Source of the DNA: Madurella fahalii
Taxonomy: Eukaryota > Ascomycota > Sordariomycetes > Sordariales
Assembly: GCA_029876055.1 (NCBI GenBank)
Contig: CM056877.1
Location: forward strand, 4,836,001 to 4,900,000
Length of the DNA: 64,000 bases
Direction of reading: 5' to 3'
The position numbers and the translations under genes are program-made. Below are positions 48,265-57,837 of the stretch, one piece after another. Under the pieces are notes generated by a model, which had not been told where the DNA came from, searched no databases, and saw only the letters and a list, made by a program, of their open reading frames with translations. Each line of letters opens with the position of its first letter. Within the stretch, counting starts at the first letter, position 1.

Positions 48265-49762
48265 ATGTTGCGGGTGCCGCGCTGAAGTTATTTACCTGAT
48301 TGATTTGCTGACCGTGAGACGAGGCTTTGGGATAGCAGGTTAACTGCGGTCAGCGGGGTAGTGGGGGTTCACGCAGAATCCGCGCCGGCTGCGCACATGA
48401 AATTAGAGACATCCCGGTCGACGCACAAAGCCAAGTGGGTAATACTTGCTGCGTACCGGCACTGAGGAACAAAATTCCTATCGCTCTGAGTCTTCGGTCG
48501 GAATGCCGGTCTTTTCTCCACCACCGTTTCAATCCAAATCCCTACTGGATATCTCGATTCACTTGCCCCCCGCGTTATTCTAGTAGATACACCACTGATC
48601 GGGCCACAAATAAGTTATTGAAATGGTGCGGAAACACACATCTACACCCACATACCTATCAAAACAAGGGGGAGGGCAAAGGTGGCCAAATGCCAGACAG
48701 ACGAGATAGACAAGACAGGCCAGGCGACACCACCACAAATTGGGTCCCTGCAGCCCAAACAAGGTCAAAACAACATGTGCAGATAGAGCTCCCTCTGATC
48801 AGAGGGGGATCGCTTTGCGCGCAAAGAAAGCTCGTCAACTAAGCCTACAACAGGTGTGGAAAAGAGTGCCGGAATTGATCCTCCTGTCTAAGGAGTAATA
48901 GCCAGGACGGCCCTACTTATAGTGCACGGCAGGTTCCAGCCCCCGGAGCGCCATCCTAGCAAGTGTGTCCCTCTGACCAGAGGGACCCTGCCCTCTGGGG
49001 GCAGTTTTCCCTAACTCAGTAAGCGCCATTCTGTTACAACTAAAACTTGTAAGGCAACTTGTCAACGCTCTGTTGTTCTTCGCTATCCTCCTCTCTTATT
49101 TTTCTAATAATAGCGTGTCACCGGAAGGGTTTGGGAGGACGTGTGAATATAATTTTACTCAGGTATAAAATGGTATAAAATCCAGCATCTTCCAGATGCT
49201 CACCCTGCTGAGTTTACCTATTCACTGATTCCACTTTTTACGCAAGGTGTACAGATATGAAGTGGCAATTATAGGCTAATAGAATATTATAGGTGTTGAA
49301 CGTTGGAAAAGGGCCCAAAAGGCTATATTTTGTAGATACTGTATTCTGGGTAAAGTGACTGTGAAACCTTAAAGAGGAATGTCCAGGTTCCTCCATTTCG
49401 GAAAATTACTAGGATGCAAGAGGATTAAACCTGCAGAGAGGTGGCAAGCAAGGTTGAGCTGTGACTTGATGTCTGGATAGCCCGCGGCGAAACATCTAGA
49501 GGTAGAATATTGGCATTGTCAAAGCAGCTACTGTAGCATGGACTAATCAGGCGTGAGACGAGTTTGGGGCGGGGAGCGGGATAATTAATGAGGCCTCGCG
49601 AGTCCACTCAATCAATGCGGGCACCGGGAAGCCGAACGAGCCGCATCTGATATCGTCTTCAGTCGGCAGCCCCGCGTCGATTCAGTCACGTCACGACCGT
49701 AAGGCAAGCTACCTTACCTTCCACTTATACAGTGTCATACACTTAGGAATAACCGACGAAAC
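48265..49762. other. Intergenic containing repeat copy 1 and an AT-rich flank
   Basis: Apart from the repeat at 48612-49019, the interval is AT-richer (49030-49620) and carries a duplicated TATAAAATGG/TATAAAATCC motif near 49164-49183. No gene is supported. Confidence 0.45.
48612..49019 (+). repeat. Dispersed palindrome-rich repeat, copy 1 (full length)
   Basis: About 410 bp that recurs in this window at 51002-51279 (inverted, shortened) and 57424-57837 (direct, full length). Shared landmarks are a start near TGAAATGGTGCGGAAACACA, the core GGCCAAATGCCAGACAGACG, AGGTCAAAACAACATGTGCA, and an end near CAGTTTTCCCTAACT. It contains the 16-bp palindrome CCCTCTGATCAGAGGG, the palindrome CTTTGCGCGCAAAG and the imperfect palindrome CCCTCTGACCAGAGGG. 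No open frame spans it, and terminal inverted repeats are not evident. It looks like a short non-autonomous element. Confidence 0.8.
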
Positions 49763-50455
49763 ATGCCGACCTGGTTTCTACCCCCCGACTTCACCTTCAA
49801 GCCTGAGAAGCTCCCCCTCGGTGCCATCATCTCACACCCCAAGTACCCGACCGACGTCCTCGCGCTGCCTGCATCCAGCAATCCTCCTATCACCCTCCCA
49901 GAACAAGACACCCTCGTCGAGGAAGCCCATGTGCACTCGCGGGAGGTGGAGCGCGCCGTCGGCGTCAACCTCCTGGCTAAAATCGCCGAGCTGTTCTCCG
50001 GTGCCGTGAACGTTAATCTCCGGCGGCGTAACCTGCTCAAGTACGGGGAGGTGGACCACGAGATTCGTACCTTCACGACACCCTTCGCGCCCGAAACCCT
50101 CAAGGCGATCGTGGCCCTGCCCGACGTTCGCGACCACATCGACGGCTCGCTGTTCGGCAAGCGGCCCGTATATATCATATCGGAGCTGCGGGTGGCGCGG
50201 ACGTCCTTCACTGTGACCAAGGAGAGGGGAACGCCCACATCCGCCACCGTGTCCGGCTCTGGCCCTGTACCGGCGGGTCTGGTGCCGATGGAGGTGGGCG
50301 GCGGGATATCTGACAGTGTTGATGCGACCAAGACGGACGAGTGGAAGACGGCGCCCGGGATTGTCTTTGCATACCAGGTGTATGCGATTCGGGCTAAGGA
50401 GGGAGGGGGAGCGAGGCCAGGGCGAATATTTTGGAGAGTAGTACGGCGTTTATGA
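49763..50455 (+). CDS. Gasdermin-like pore-forming domain protein (HET-Q1/RCD-1 type)
   Basis: The frame gives 230 aa. No family name can be proven by eye, but the layout fits a gasdermin N-terminal domain. A hydrophobic N-terminus (WFLPPDFTF) and LPLGAIISHP begin it. An amphipathic stretch VGVNLLAKIAELFSG (67-80) and FTTPFAPETLKAIVALPDV (104-122) follow. Two strands (VYIISELRVARTSFTV, 137-151, and GIVFAYQVYAIRA, 199-211) then occupy the places of the conserved end-of-domain strands of animal gasdermins. Fungal gasdermins form plasma-membrane pores after a partner protease removes a short C-terminal tail. Here the frame leaves that scheme right after the last strand, while a tail-like frame continues to 50595. 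A protease gene of the right kind lies 4 kb away. Alternative: an uncharacterised fungal-specific protein. Confidence 0.68.
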   Translation: MPTWFLPPDFTFKPEKLPLGAIISHPKYPTDVLALPASSNPPITLPEQDTLVEEAHVHSREVERAVGVNLLAKIAELFSGAVNVNLRRRNLLKYGEVDHEIRTFTTPFAPETLKAIVALPDVRDHIDGSLFGKRPVYIISELRVARTSFTVTKERGTPTSATVSGSGPVPAGLVPMEVGGGISDSVDATKTDEWKTAPGIVFAYQVYAIRAKEGGGARPGRIFWRVVRRL

Positions 50456-50595
50456 CGGGAGAAGGAGAAGAGAAGCAGCAGGTTATGGAGGTTGTCGAAG
50501 CCACTATAGACGTATTAGAAGGGGATTTCGATGAACTAACTAAGTTCGATATGGAATGTATTGGAGACAACGATGTTTATATCTCGTTTAAGTGA
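50398..50595 (+). other. Out-of-frame C-terminal tail of the gasdermin-like gene
   Basis: This second frame is open from a TAA at 50395 to a TGA at 50593-50595. It encodes a charged, Glu/Asp-rich, helix-prone segment beginning around 50452 (MTGEGEEKQQVMEVVEA). With the upstream domain the length would reach about 277 aa, near that of Podospora HET-Q1 as I recall it. The switch would fall in the G-rich run 50398-50410. A homologous tail is repeated at about 50730-50850, which supports it having been coding. It is either a frameshift (error or allele) or a natural truncation. Confidence 0.5.
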
Positions 50596-50850
50596 GCGTC
50601 TATCTAATATCTCTACCGCCGCTATATCTAGTTCCAGCCCTATACTAGCGGGTCTAATACTGATGGAGGTAGATAGAGGGGTATCTAACACTGCGGCTCC
50701 GAAGCTTCGGGCCTGCATCAACGGCGATTATGACGGGGAAGGAGAAGAGAAGCGGTAGGGCATGGAGGTTGTCGAGGCCGCTGCAGATGTGTTGGAGGGG
50801 ATGTTGATGAACCAACCGAGTTCGATGTGGAACGTATTGGTTCATCAATG
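50596..50850 (+). pseudogene. Partial duplicate of the gasdermin-like gene 3' end
   Basis: The segment 50604-50690 matches the gene at about 50215-50315: TTCCAGCCCTATACTAGCGG against GCTCTGGCCCTGTACCGGCG, then a GATGGAGGT core. The segment 50728-50830 matches the tail at 50450-50560 (TATGACGGGGAAGGAGAAGA). About 120 bp between the two blocks are missing relative to the gene. Differences are mostly C-to-T or G-to-A transitions, in one direction in the first block and the other in the tail block, as expected if RIP hit both copies. No complete protein can be read. Confidence 0.6.
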
Positions 50851-50902
50851 CCAATCTGATTCTTCTGCGGCTCTGCTTGGGTGCAAAGCCGTCTAAACGC
50901 AG

Positions 50903-50990
50903 TAAAAATAAAAGAAGAAAAAAGATGAAAGAAAGAAAGAAAGGGAAAATAGGAAAAGGAAAAAAGAAAGGAGAAGAAAAGAAAAGCTAG
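50903..50990 (+). repeat. Purine (GA/A-rich) low-complexity tract
   Basis: About 90 bp almost entirely A and G, with GAAA and GGAAAA units, directly beside repeat copy 2. Confidence 0.8.
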
Positions 50991-51001
50991 ACCCGAAATA
51001 T

Positions 51002-51279
51002 TAAGTTTGGGAAAACTGTCCATAGAGGGCAGGATATTACTCTGATCAGAGGGCTATAACGAGCTTTCTTTATATGCAAAGCGATCTCCCTCTAATTAGA
51101 TGGAGCGCTATCTGCACATATTGTTTTGACTTTATTTAGGCTACAGGGACCTAATATATGGTGGTGTCGCCTGGCCTGTTCTGTCTATCTTGTCTGTCTG
51201 GTATTTGGCCACCTTTGCCCTCCCCCTTGTTTTGATAGGTATGTGGGTGTAGATGTGTGTTTCTGCACCATTTCATTAC
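51002..51279 (-). repeat. Dispersed palindrome-rich repeat, copy 2 (inverted, internal deletion)
   Basis: Reverse-complement copy of the element at 48612. It keeps both ends but lacks roughly 140 bp between the AAAGCTCGT block and the CCCTCTGATCAGAG block. Many C-to-T and G-to-A differences suggest RIP. Its outer end overlaps the stop codon of the ankyrin-repeat gene (51276-51278). Confidence 0.75.
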
Positions 51280-54023
51280 TTAAACTCCGCAGCATCGAAA
51301 GCAGCACCCCTATCGAGGAGTAGCTTTACCACGGCTTCGTGCCCACCCTTGGTGGCCCAGTATAGCGGAGTCCACTTAGTCGCATCCCGGCCTTCGATAG
51401 AAGCGCCCCTATCGAGCAACAGCTTTACCACGGCTTCGTACCCACCCTTGGCGGCCCAGTGTAGCGGAGTCTGCCTAGCTGCATCCCGGGCCTCGATAGC
51501 AGCGCCCCTATTGAGCAGCATCTTTACCATAGCTTCGTGCCCACGCTCAGCGGCCCAGTATAGTGGAGTCTTCCCAGTCCCATCCCGAGCCTCGATAGCA
51601 GCGCCCCTATCGAGCAGTAGCTTTACCACGGCTTCGTGCCCACCTTCGGCGGCCCAATGTAGGGGAGTCCATTTAGTCGTATCCCAGTCCTCGATAGTAG
51701 CGCCCCTATCGAGCAGCAGCTTTACTACGGCTTCGTGCCCACCCTTGGCGGCCCAGTGTAGCGGACGCTGCCTATTCCTACCCTCCTGGGACTCGATAGC
51801 AGCGCCCATATCGAGCAGCAGCTTTACCATAGCTTCATCGCCATCCTTGGCAGCACTGTATAGCAGTGACCGCCAATCCTTGTCATTAGGTACATTACGG
51901 CTGCTATGCGTTTTCAGTTCGGTAATGAAGATTAGTATGGTACGAACAATTTTCCATCTATGACGTAGTTAGATGCGTTTCTGTGGCTGAAAGCATGTCT
52001 CTGTGTGGATTAAAAACGTTCTTGTTAATACGTACCTCCGGCGAGCAAGAAATGGAGATATATTTGCCGGCGGTTCTTTGAGCCCTTTTTGTCTCATAAG
52101 GAGATTTTTGATGACGAGTTCCTTCAGCAATTCGTCTGTATATTGCGGCGAGTATTGTCGCTGAATCGATGGGATCTGAAACCAAGTTGATTGCCGGGCA
52201 GGCTCAGGGTCAATGTCAGGCGATTCTTGGAACCACTCCAGCTCCCAGGTCTGTTGTGGATCGAGTTGACGGGCCATCTCCAGAGCCGCCTCACCAAACA
52301 AGGGTGGTTCCACTTCTCTACCGACATAGTGCTGCGGTAGCCGCTCCTCACCGTCTGAGACATCTATCTCAACATCGTCGGAAAACCTACTTTTTGACGA
52401 CCGTACACTCCGTTCAGGGAGGGGTTCAAGTGCCAGGGATAATAAGTGATTCGCAACGTGTAAGGATAGTAGACTGGCTTCTCCTTGCGGTTGCATGGAA
52501 CATTTCATTGGGCATTCGTTGAACAGGGGGACACCTGTCGCTGCCGGACGATAGGCACCCCTAGCCATGGTCTCCACGCGGGATATGGGAAACATCCCCG
52601 CGTGCTCGTGCTTTAAGTGCTCTTTGAAGTCGACTTCGCTATGCAGCACGAGCGCGGCGCTGTGCGGTCGCATCCGGCAGACCCATGTGCCTGGCGAATG
52701 ATACGCTCTGATGTGGCCTGTCCATTGGCCCTTCCAGGGGAACATCTTCAAAAATGTCTGGCATTGTTCAAAAATGCAGTTGTAGGGCTCGAGGTCCCTT
52801 CTCACATGCTTTCTGGATCGGCGTGAGTAGTTATATAGAGTAGAGTGGGCGACAGAGGAGTTCAGACCTCCATTCCACCTTGTTCCGTATCTCTCCCTCG
52901 TTAAGTTTGTCAAAGCAATAGGGACACAGGACGCAATCGTCGTTAGAATCATTGTCCGCTGCCGGTTTGGGAGGACGAGGCCAGTCCAGGAATACGCCGG
53001 CAATTTCCGAACGCACACTCACTGACACTGCCGTAGACTGACTGATGGATTTCGGAGCCTCGAATTTGGCATTCTCGAAGGACATTTGTGAGGCCATGCC
53101 GTCTTGAATTTCGCGCCGTTTAGTTTCCGCTTCGCCGCTTTGGTCTGCTGTTTCTATGGTCTTCCCTTTCGAGGGCCGTGGTTCGTTGGGTTTCAGTGCT
53201 TGCATTGGCTGCTGTTTCTCTGGTGCTATCTCAGGCTTTTGGAAGGCGATTTGGCTCTCCTTTGCACCTTGTCGTAGTGGCGCCTCCAGCCCCTGAACCG
53301 TCTCATACGAAAAGAAATACCTGTACTCAGGAACTCCTGCAGTCCTTTTGGCGCGTCCGGGAATCTGTATGCGACAATATTCTGGGCGTGCAACTCATCG
53401 TCGGCGCCTTGATCAATGCCGTCCTTAGTGTCCCTCTGTCCCGCAGCGTGGATACTGTACTCCATAGCTGTCGCTTGTCGAATAGCCGTTGATATTGTCT
53501 TCAGCTGACTGACTAGTCCAAGAACTGAATGCAGGGCCTCTCTGGAAAGGTTTGTGGCGATGTCCTTTGTTGTGTGCTCCTCCCAGTTAGCGGCGTTCCC
53601 CGTGGCGCCTTGACCACAGCTTCTGCGCGGTGGCCTAGTGTTCCGCAGGGTATCGTCTGGTTGGTCGTATATGCGACTTGCTGCCTGTGGTCAGCCCCGG
53701 TGATCGCAACAAGCTCTTTAGACGGGCATACCATAGTCAATATTCACTCTCAAAGTTCGAAGCAGCAAAACAACAAGCTCCAGAGTGTTGTTACTATTTC
53801 GAAGTCGACTGTCCAGCGATGATGAGAGTAACGGATGTAAGGAGGCACCAATATTGACAGCCCAGATTTCGAACCGGCTCATCTCGGTTTCAACCAGCCG
53901 CCGCGAGTCTTCTGGGAGATGAGGGCAGAGTTTGCATGACTCAAATGCGTACATGCACCTTAGATAGGCTTCATGGGCTGTTACAGTATCGTCAAGATCT
54001 TCGTTGCGCTCTCCGAGAGACAT
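51276..54023 (-). CDS. C2H2-zinc-finger and ankyrin-repeat protein of fungal NLR-associated type
   Basis: Exons 54023-53732, 53608-53321, 53267-52868, 52812-52036, 51957-51276; 812 aa. The N-terminal ~100 residues (FEIWAVNIGASLHPLLSSSL, SRLRNSNNTLELVVLLL) match the short helical domain that opens many ascomycete NLR-like and cell-death proteins. A central block with WRKHVRRDLEPYNCIFEQC and three C2H2-like pairs (to LSLHVANH) resembles the AcuF-type zinc finger. Six ankyrin repeats end the protein; five are nearly identical 33-residue units (TPLHWAAKGGHEAVVKLLLD). The last repeat runs into a dispersed repeat that supplies the stop, so the array may be truncated. The third exon acceptor (53268, after a 53-nt intron) is the least certain. 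It probably acts as a receptor or scaffold; the ligand is unknown. Confidence 0.78.
51287..51880 (-). repeat. Tandem 99-bp ankyrin-coding repeats, highly similar
   Basis: Six units of 99 bp within the last exon. Units share long identical blocks, e.g. GCTTCGTGCCCACCCTTGGC on the plus strand, indicating recent duplication or gene conversion. Fungal allorecognition genes often carry such high-internal-conservation arrays. Confidence 0.8.
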
Positions 54024-54436
54024 TCTCGTGCAAGGCTCGTTGGGTTCGAATGCTTTGAAGTGTGTTGAAGTGTGCTCCGTAGTGATCGGGTGGATAGCGA
54101 CGTCTACGGGCGTAGACTGAAATCCCCGAGTTAAGCACCCGAAATACCGCTGTGGCCGTGGATGTGGCGGGGTGAAAGGAGCCATCACCCAATCCAAGAG
54201 CGCAAGGCTCCATGTGCAATATAAGAGTAGCATCCAATGAGATCCAGTACCATCTGTAATACTTAGACAAAGTAGATTTAGCCGCCGAGTGGTCCCCGCG
54301 TGTGGGTGATTTTGCACATTCTCGGCTTGAAGAGATCACGTCGAGTCGAAAGGCTGTCTGGCAGTTCCTCTGCTCCCCCTTCGCCTCTTCCCTATTTCTC
54401 CCGCGTCTCTTGCGGGTACTTCTTCTATTTTCGACC
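54024..54436. promoter_or_regulatory. Shared divergent promoter of the ankyrin and protease genes
   Basis: 413 bp separate the two start codons, so the two genes are a head-to-head pair and may be co-regulated. No clear TATA or known operator is visible. Confidence 0.4.
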
Positions 54437-57224
54437 ATGTCAACAATTCACAGCATATTCAAACTTTCTTCGCTCATTCAACTCAAAAGCGTTCTGTCGT
54501 CCGTGGAGAACGTTATTCCGCCCACTATTGTTGGTGAAGCTCAACCTGGAGAGATTGACAAAGATGTTACAGAGAGTATACGGCAATATGCTTCACCGGC
54601 GCGTTTTCAACCACTGCTAAAACGCGTACTCGATGCACTGCGGCCCGACACACAGGACAGCAATACAACGGTTCAAGTTGCCGACGATGAGCACAGGCAC
54701 GACGCGGATCTTAGCCGTTACTTGTGCACCGATGGTATCCAACGCTCCCTTCGAGAGTTCGTCGACGTTGTACATGCCCAGTGGCCAGTCGGATGCCAAG
54801 CGGCCCACAAGACGATGCTTAGACTCGCCACCTACCGACAATACGAGGACGAGAAAGTTGGTCAAGTGCTTTCATTCGACACACTCTCATCGGGGCACGA
54901 TGGTTTCTGGGGAAGAGTCAAGTTTTATATCCGGTAGGTTTGGTTTCGATGCTTGGTCTCATATTCCTTGTCGAACGGAACGTTCAGCAATACTAAGCAT
55001 TGTAAAATATGCCTCACCCTCACAGGACCTGCCGAGCTCTGACATCTATGCTTTAGAACTGAGCCTCGGCTTCGTAAGGTCAGGTTTACCGGCAGCGAAG
55101 AGGAAACGACAGTGTCTCCCGATGAAGCCTTTGCCGCCAATTCCCAACCGAGGCATGTCGTCTTATGTGAGATAATTCAAGATTCAGTAAGAAGGAGAGT
55201 GTGCAAATTGGTCGATATTAAATCTTTAAATACGAAAGAACCTAGAGGCGAGAAGGGAATCCGTTCGTCCAAGCACCCGGTCCCATTGAGGGAGCTGCGT
55301 ACGCCAATGAGGGCGACAGGTTCGAGCAGCCAGAGATCCCACGATACGCCACTCGCGCCACAACAGGGTGCTGAGCTCGCCTTAGTACTTGCCTGCAGCC
55401 TTTTACAGCTTTGTGGTGGCGCCTGGGGTGCCGACGCACTGAGAGCGGGAAACGAGAGTCCTTGGCTTCATCGAGACTGGTCCCAGCAAGGCGACTGCTT
55501 TCTCCCCGGCCGCGAAAACAAACCAGACATGTCCTGTCCGTATCTGCCAATCATCATCAGCCACGAGTACAAGGAGACCACCTTCGACTATTACGCCTCT
55601 AGTATAGTTGCATTGGCTATCACCCTCATCCAGCTCCAGGCTGACGAAGTCATTCAAGAGCTCGATTCGATACGGCGGGATTTAACCCAAGATGGAGGCA
55701 TGACGCCTAGCACGGACTACTGCGCCGTCCTAGACCTTATCGAGACCGACACGTTCAAAACAACGTTCACGATTTGTGCCAGAGAGCTATCCGAGCATGT
55801 GTGGAGGGTGATTTTGCAAGCAGCATCGACATGGAGGACGAAGCGGTTGTCCAAAAGCACTTCACGTCTCTGGTTCTAACACCCTTGAAAAAATACTATG
55901 ACCTCACAAGAACGCTTGTAACTGGGGCCGGAACTCTACGAATGTCGCAAGATGCGCTGCCAAAACGGAAGAGGCAATGGTCAGAGCTCTCCGACGATGA
56001 TGAAGATCCCAAGAGCGATGCTAAGCTGACATCGGCAAACCCTACTAAAAAGCGAGATGGCAAAACCGCGAGTAGCGGGATTCATGTTGAGGACGTAGCG
56101 TTTCAGACCGGCGGACAAATAACACCCACCGAATGGCTTGAAGGTCTCAAGAGACTGTCCAGATCCATTGGTAGCAGATTTCCGGGCGGCATCCAAGACA
56201 CGGCCATCCGAATCGCAATTCTTGATACAGGGGTCAATTCGGAGAATAGGTTCTTCAAGAGCGAGGTGAGAAGAAACAGAATCAAGGGACAAGCAGATTT
56301 CGTGCCCGGAAGCAAGTCGTTCAAGGCCGCCAACGACACGTTTGGCCATGGTAGCCTAATGGCGCAAGTTGTGATAGAGGCCGCGCCGCTTGCAGACGTT
56401 TACGTCGCTCGCGTGGCCAAAGACACGGAGTCGCTTTCGGCGAGCAGGCAAGGGATCATCGACGTGAGTCCTTACGTTTCCTGTTGCTCTTCTGCGAGTG
56501 ATCAAAAGCCCCGGTCTCGCTAATTCTAGACTCCTATCGGCAGGCAATCACTTGGGCAAACAAGCAGGAAGTCGATATTATTTCCATGTCCTTCGGATTC
56601 CCGGAGGTCGACGACGAGATTGCCTTTGCTATAGAGTCTGCGCGGCTAGTGCGTGGGAATGCCGTCATCTTCCTGGCCAGCGCTGGAAACTCGGCCTTTG
56701 AACCCGAGAAGTTCCCCGCCTGCCATCCGTCCGTCATTTCCATCTATGCGACCGACTGTCGAGGCGCCTTCTTCTTTGAGCCGCCCGCTACGAAAACCAC
56801 AGCGCCTGCCTTCGGGACGTTTGGCGACAACCTCCCTGACCGCTTCCTTAAGTCCTACGGCCCAGCCATCTGTCAACCAGGATCTTCGATTGCTACTGCG
56901 GTTGCGGCCGCCATCGCAGCTATGATGCTTGCCTACATCAAGACACTCCCATTTGCTGGCATGGATCTTCAGCAGCAAGTGAGAGATTCCATCGAGGAGC
57001 TCAAGAAGCGGCGAGAGGAGTACAGACACCTGGAGAAGCTGAGGACCGTGGAGGGAATGACGCAGTTATTCGAAAGAATGGCCCCGAATCGGGTCGGGCG
57101 CACGAGATGGATCAATCCGTTATCATTTTGGATGACGAGGATTCCCGAGCGGATCGAGAAGGCTTTAAGTGAGGTTGCGGACGACGTGCGAGTAGCGGTT
57201 GCTCCCTGGGCAGGTTGGGCTTGA
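54437..57224 (+). CDS. Subtilisin-like serine protease with long N-terminal domain (HET-Q2-like)
   Basis: Exons 54437-54933, 55057-55726, 55783-56463, 56544-57224; 842 aa, no signal peptide, so probably cytosolic. The first ~480 residues carry features of the DUF7580-type domain of fungal cell-death proteins (SLREFVDVVHAQWPVGCQAA, LALVLACSLLQLCGGAWGA, YASSIVALAITLIQLQADEV). The C-terminal S8 domain has Asp in IRIAILDTGVN (near 537), His in FGHGSLMAQVV (near 578), the oxyanion Asn in LASAGNSAFE (near 665) and Ser in QPGSSIATAVAA (near 731), so it should be active. In Podospora a subtilisin-like HET-Q2 cleaves the gasdermin HET-Q1; the nearby gasdermin-like gene suggests the same pairing. The 56-nt intron 55727-55782 has a poor donor (GTCCTA); the alternative is a frameshift. 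Confidence 0.82.
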
Positions 57225-57355
57225 GTTAGAACGGAGCAGGGCAGTCAGATCGGGGTGGAGGAATGTGAAAGAAAAGAAGGATGCCGAAAGTATGGGAAAC
57301 TGTTCTTAATCATATTCTAGATAAGGTGGCTGTGAGTCATTAAACAGAGACGCCC
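57225..57355. other. Protease 3' flank
   Basis: Short 3' flank; the larger interval to 58819 holds a kinase-start duplicate, repeat copy 3, a doubtful small frame and about 770 bp with nothing recognised (58050-58790). Confidence 0.4.
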
Positions 57356-57425
57356 TACCCCCTCATCTCGTCCCCAAGCAAACTATAATCACCACACGCC
57401 GGAAACGATAGTCTACTGGGCGATA
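57356..57425 (+). repeat. Degenerate duplicate of the kinase gene 5' end
   Basis: CCCCCTCATCTCGTCCCCAA, ACACGCCGGAAACGAT and CTACTGGGCGATAA match 58793-58856, which covers the leader and first ~13 codons of the downstream kinase gene. Changes are mainly G-to-A or C-to-T. The match stops exactly where repeat copy 3 begins. Confidence 0.7.
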
Positions 57426-57837
57426 ATGAGATGGTACAGAAAACACACACCTACACCCACATACCCTATCAAACAATAGAGGGCAAAGGCGGCCAAATGC
57501 CAGACAGACGATATAGACAAGACAGGTCAGGCGACACCACTACAAATTAGGTCCTTGCAGCCTAAACAAGGTCAAAACAACATATGCAGATAAGAGCTCT
57601 CTCTGATCAGAGGAAGATCGCTTTGCACGTAAAGAAAGCTCGTCAATTGAGACTACAATAGGTATAGAAAAGAGTCCTGAATTGATTGTCCTGTCTACGG
57701 AGCGATGGCTAGGACGGTGCTACTTACGGTGTAAAAGAAATATGGGCCTACGGCAGGTTCCCTGGGGGGCCATCCCAGCAAGTATGGCCCTCTAATTAGA
57801 GAGGCCCTGCCCTCCGGGGACAGTTTCCCCCAACTTA
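57424..57837 (+). repeat. Dispersed palindrome-rich repeat, copy 3 (full length)
   Basis: Direct-orientation homologue of 48612-49019, sharing its order of blocks: AGATGGTACAGAAAACACAC, GGCCAAATGCCAGACAGACG, AGGTCAAAACAACATATGCA, and CAGTTTCCCCCAACTTA at the end. The palindromes are partly decayed (CTCTGATCAGAG; CCCTCTAATTAGAGAGG). It inserted at, or recombined with, the kinase-start duplicate. Confidence 0.8.

Noticed and set aside
53992..54438. Minus-strand frame covering the start region of the ankyrin gene and the protease promoter
   Set aside because: Out of frame with the recognised N-terminal domain and ends without it; the frame with MSLGERNEDL connects to the spliced gene.
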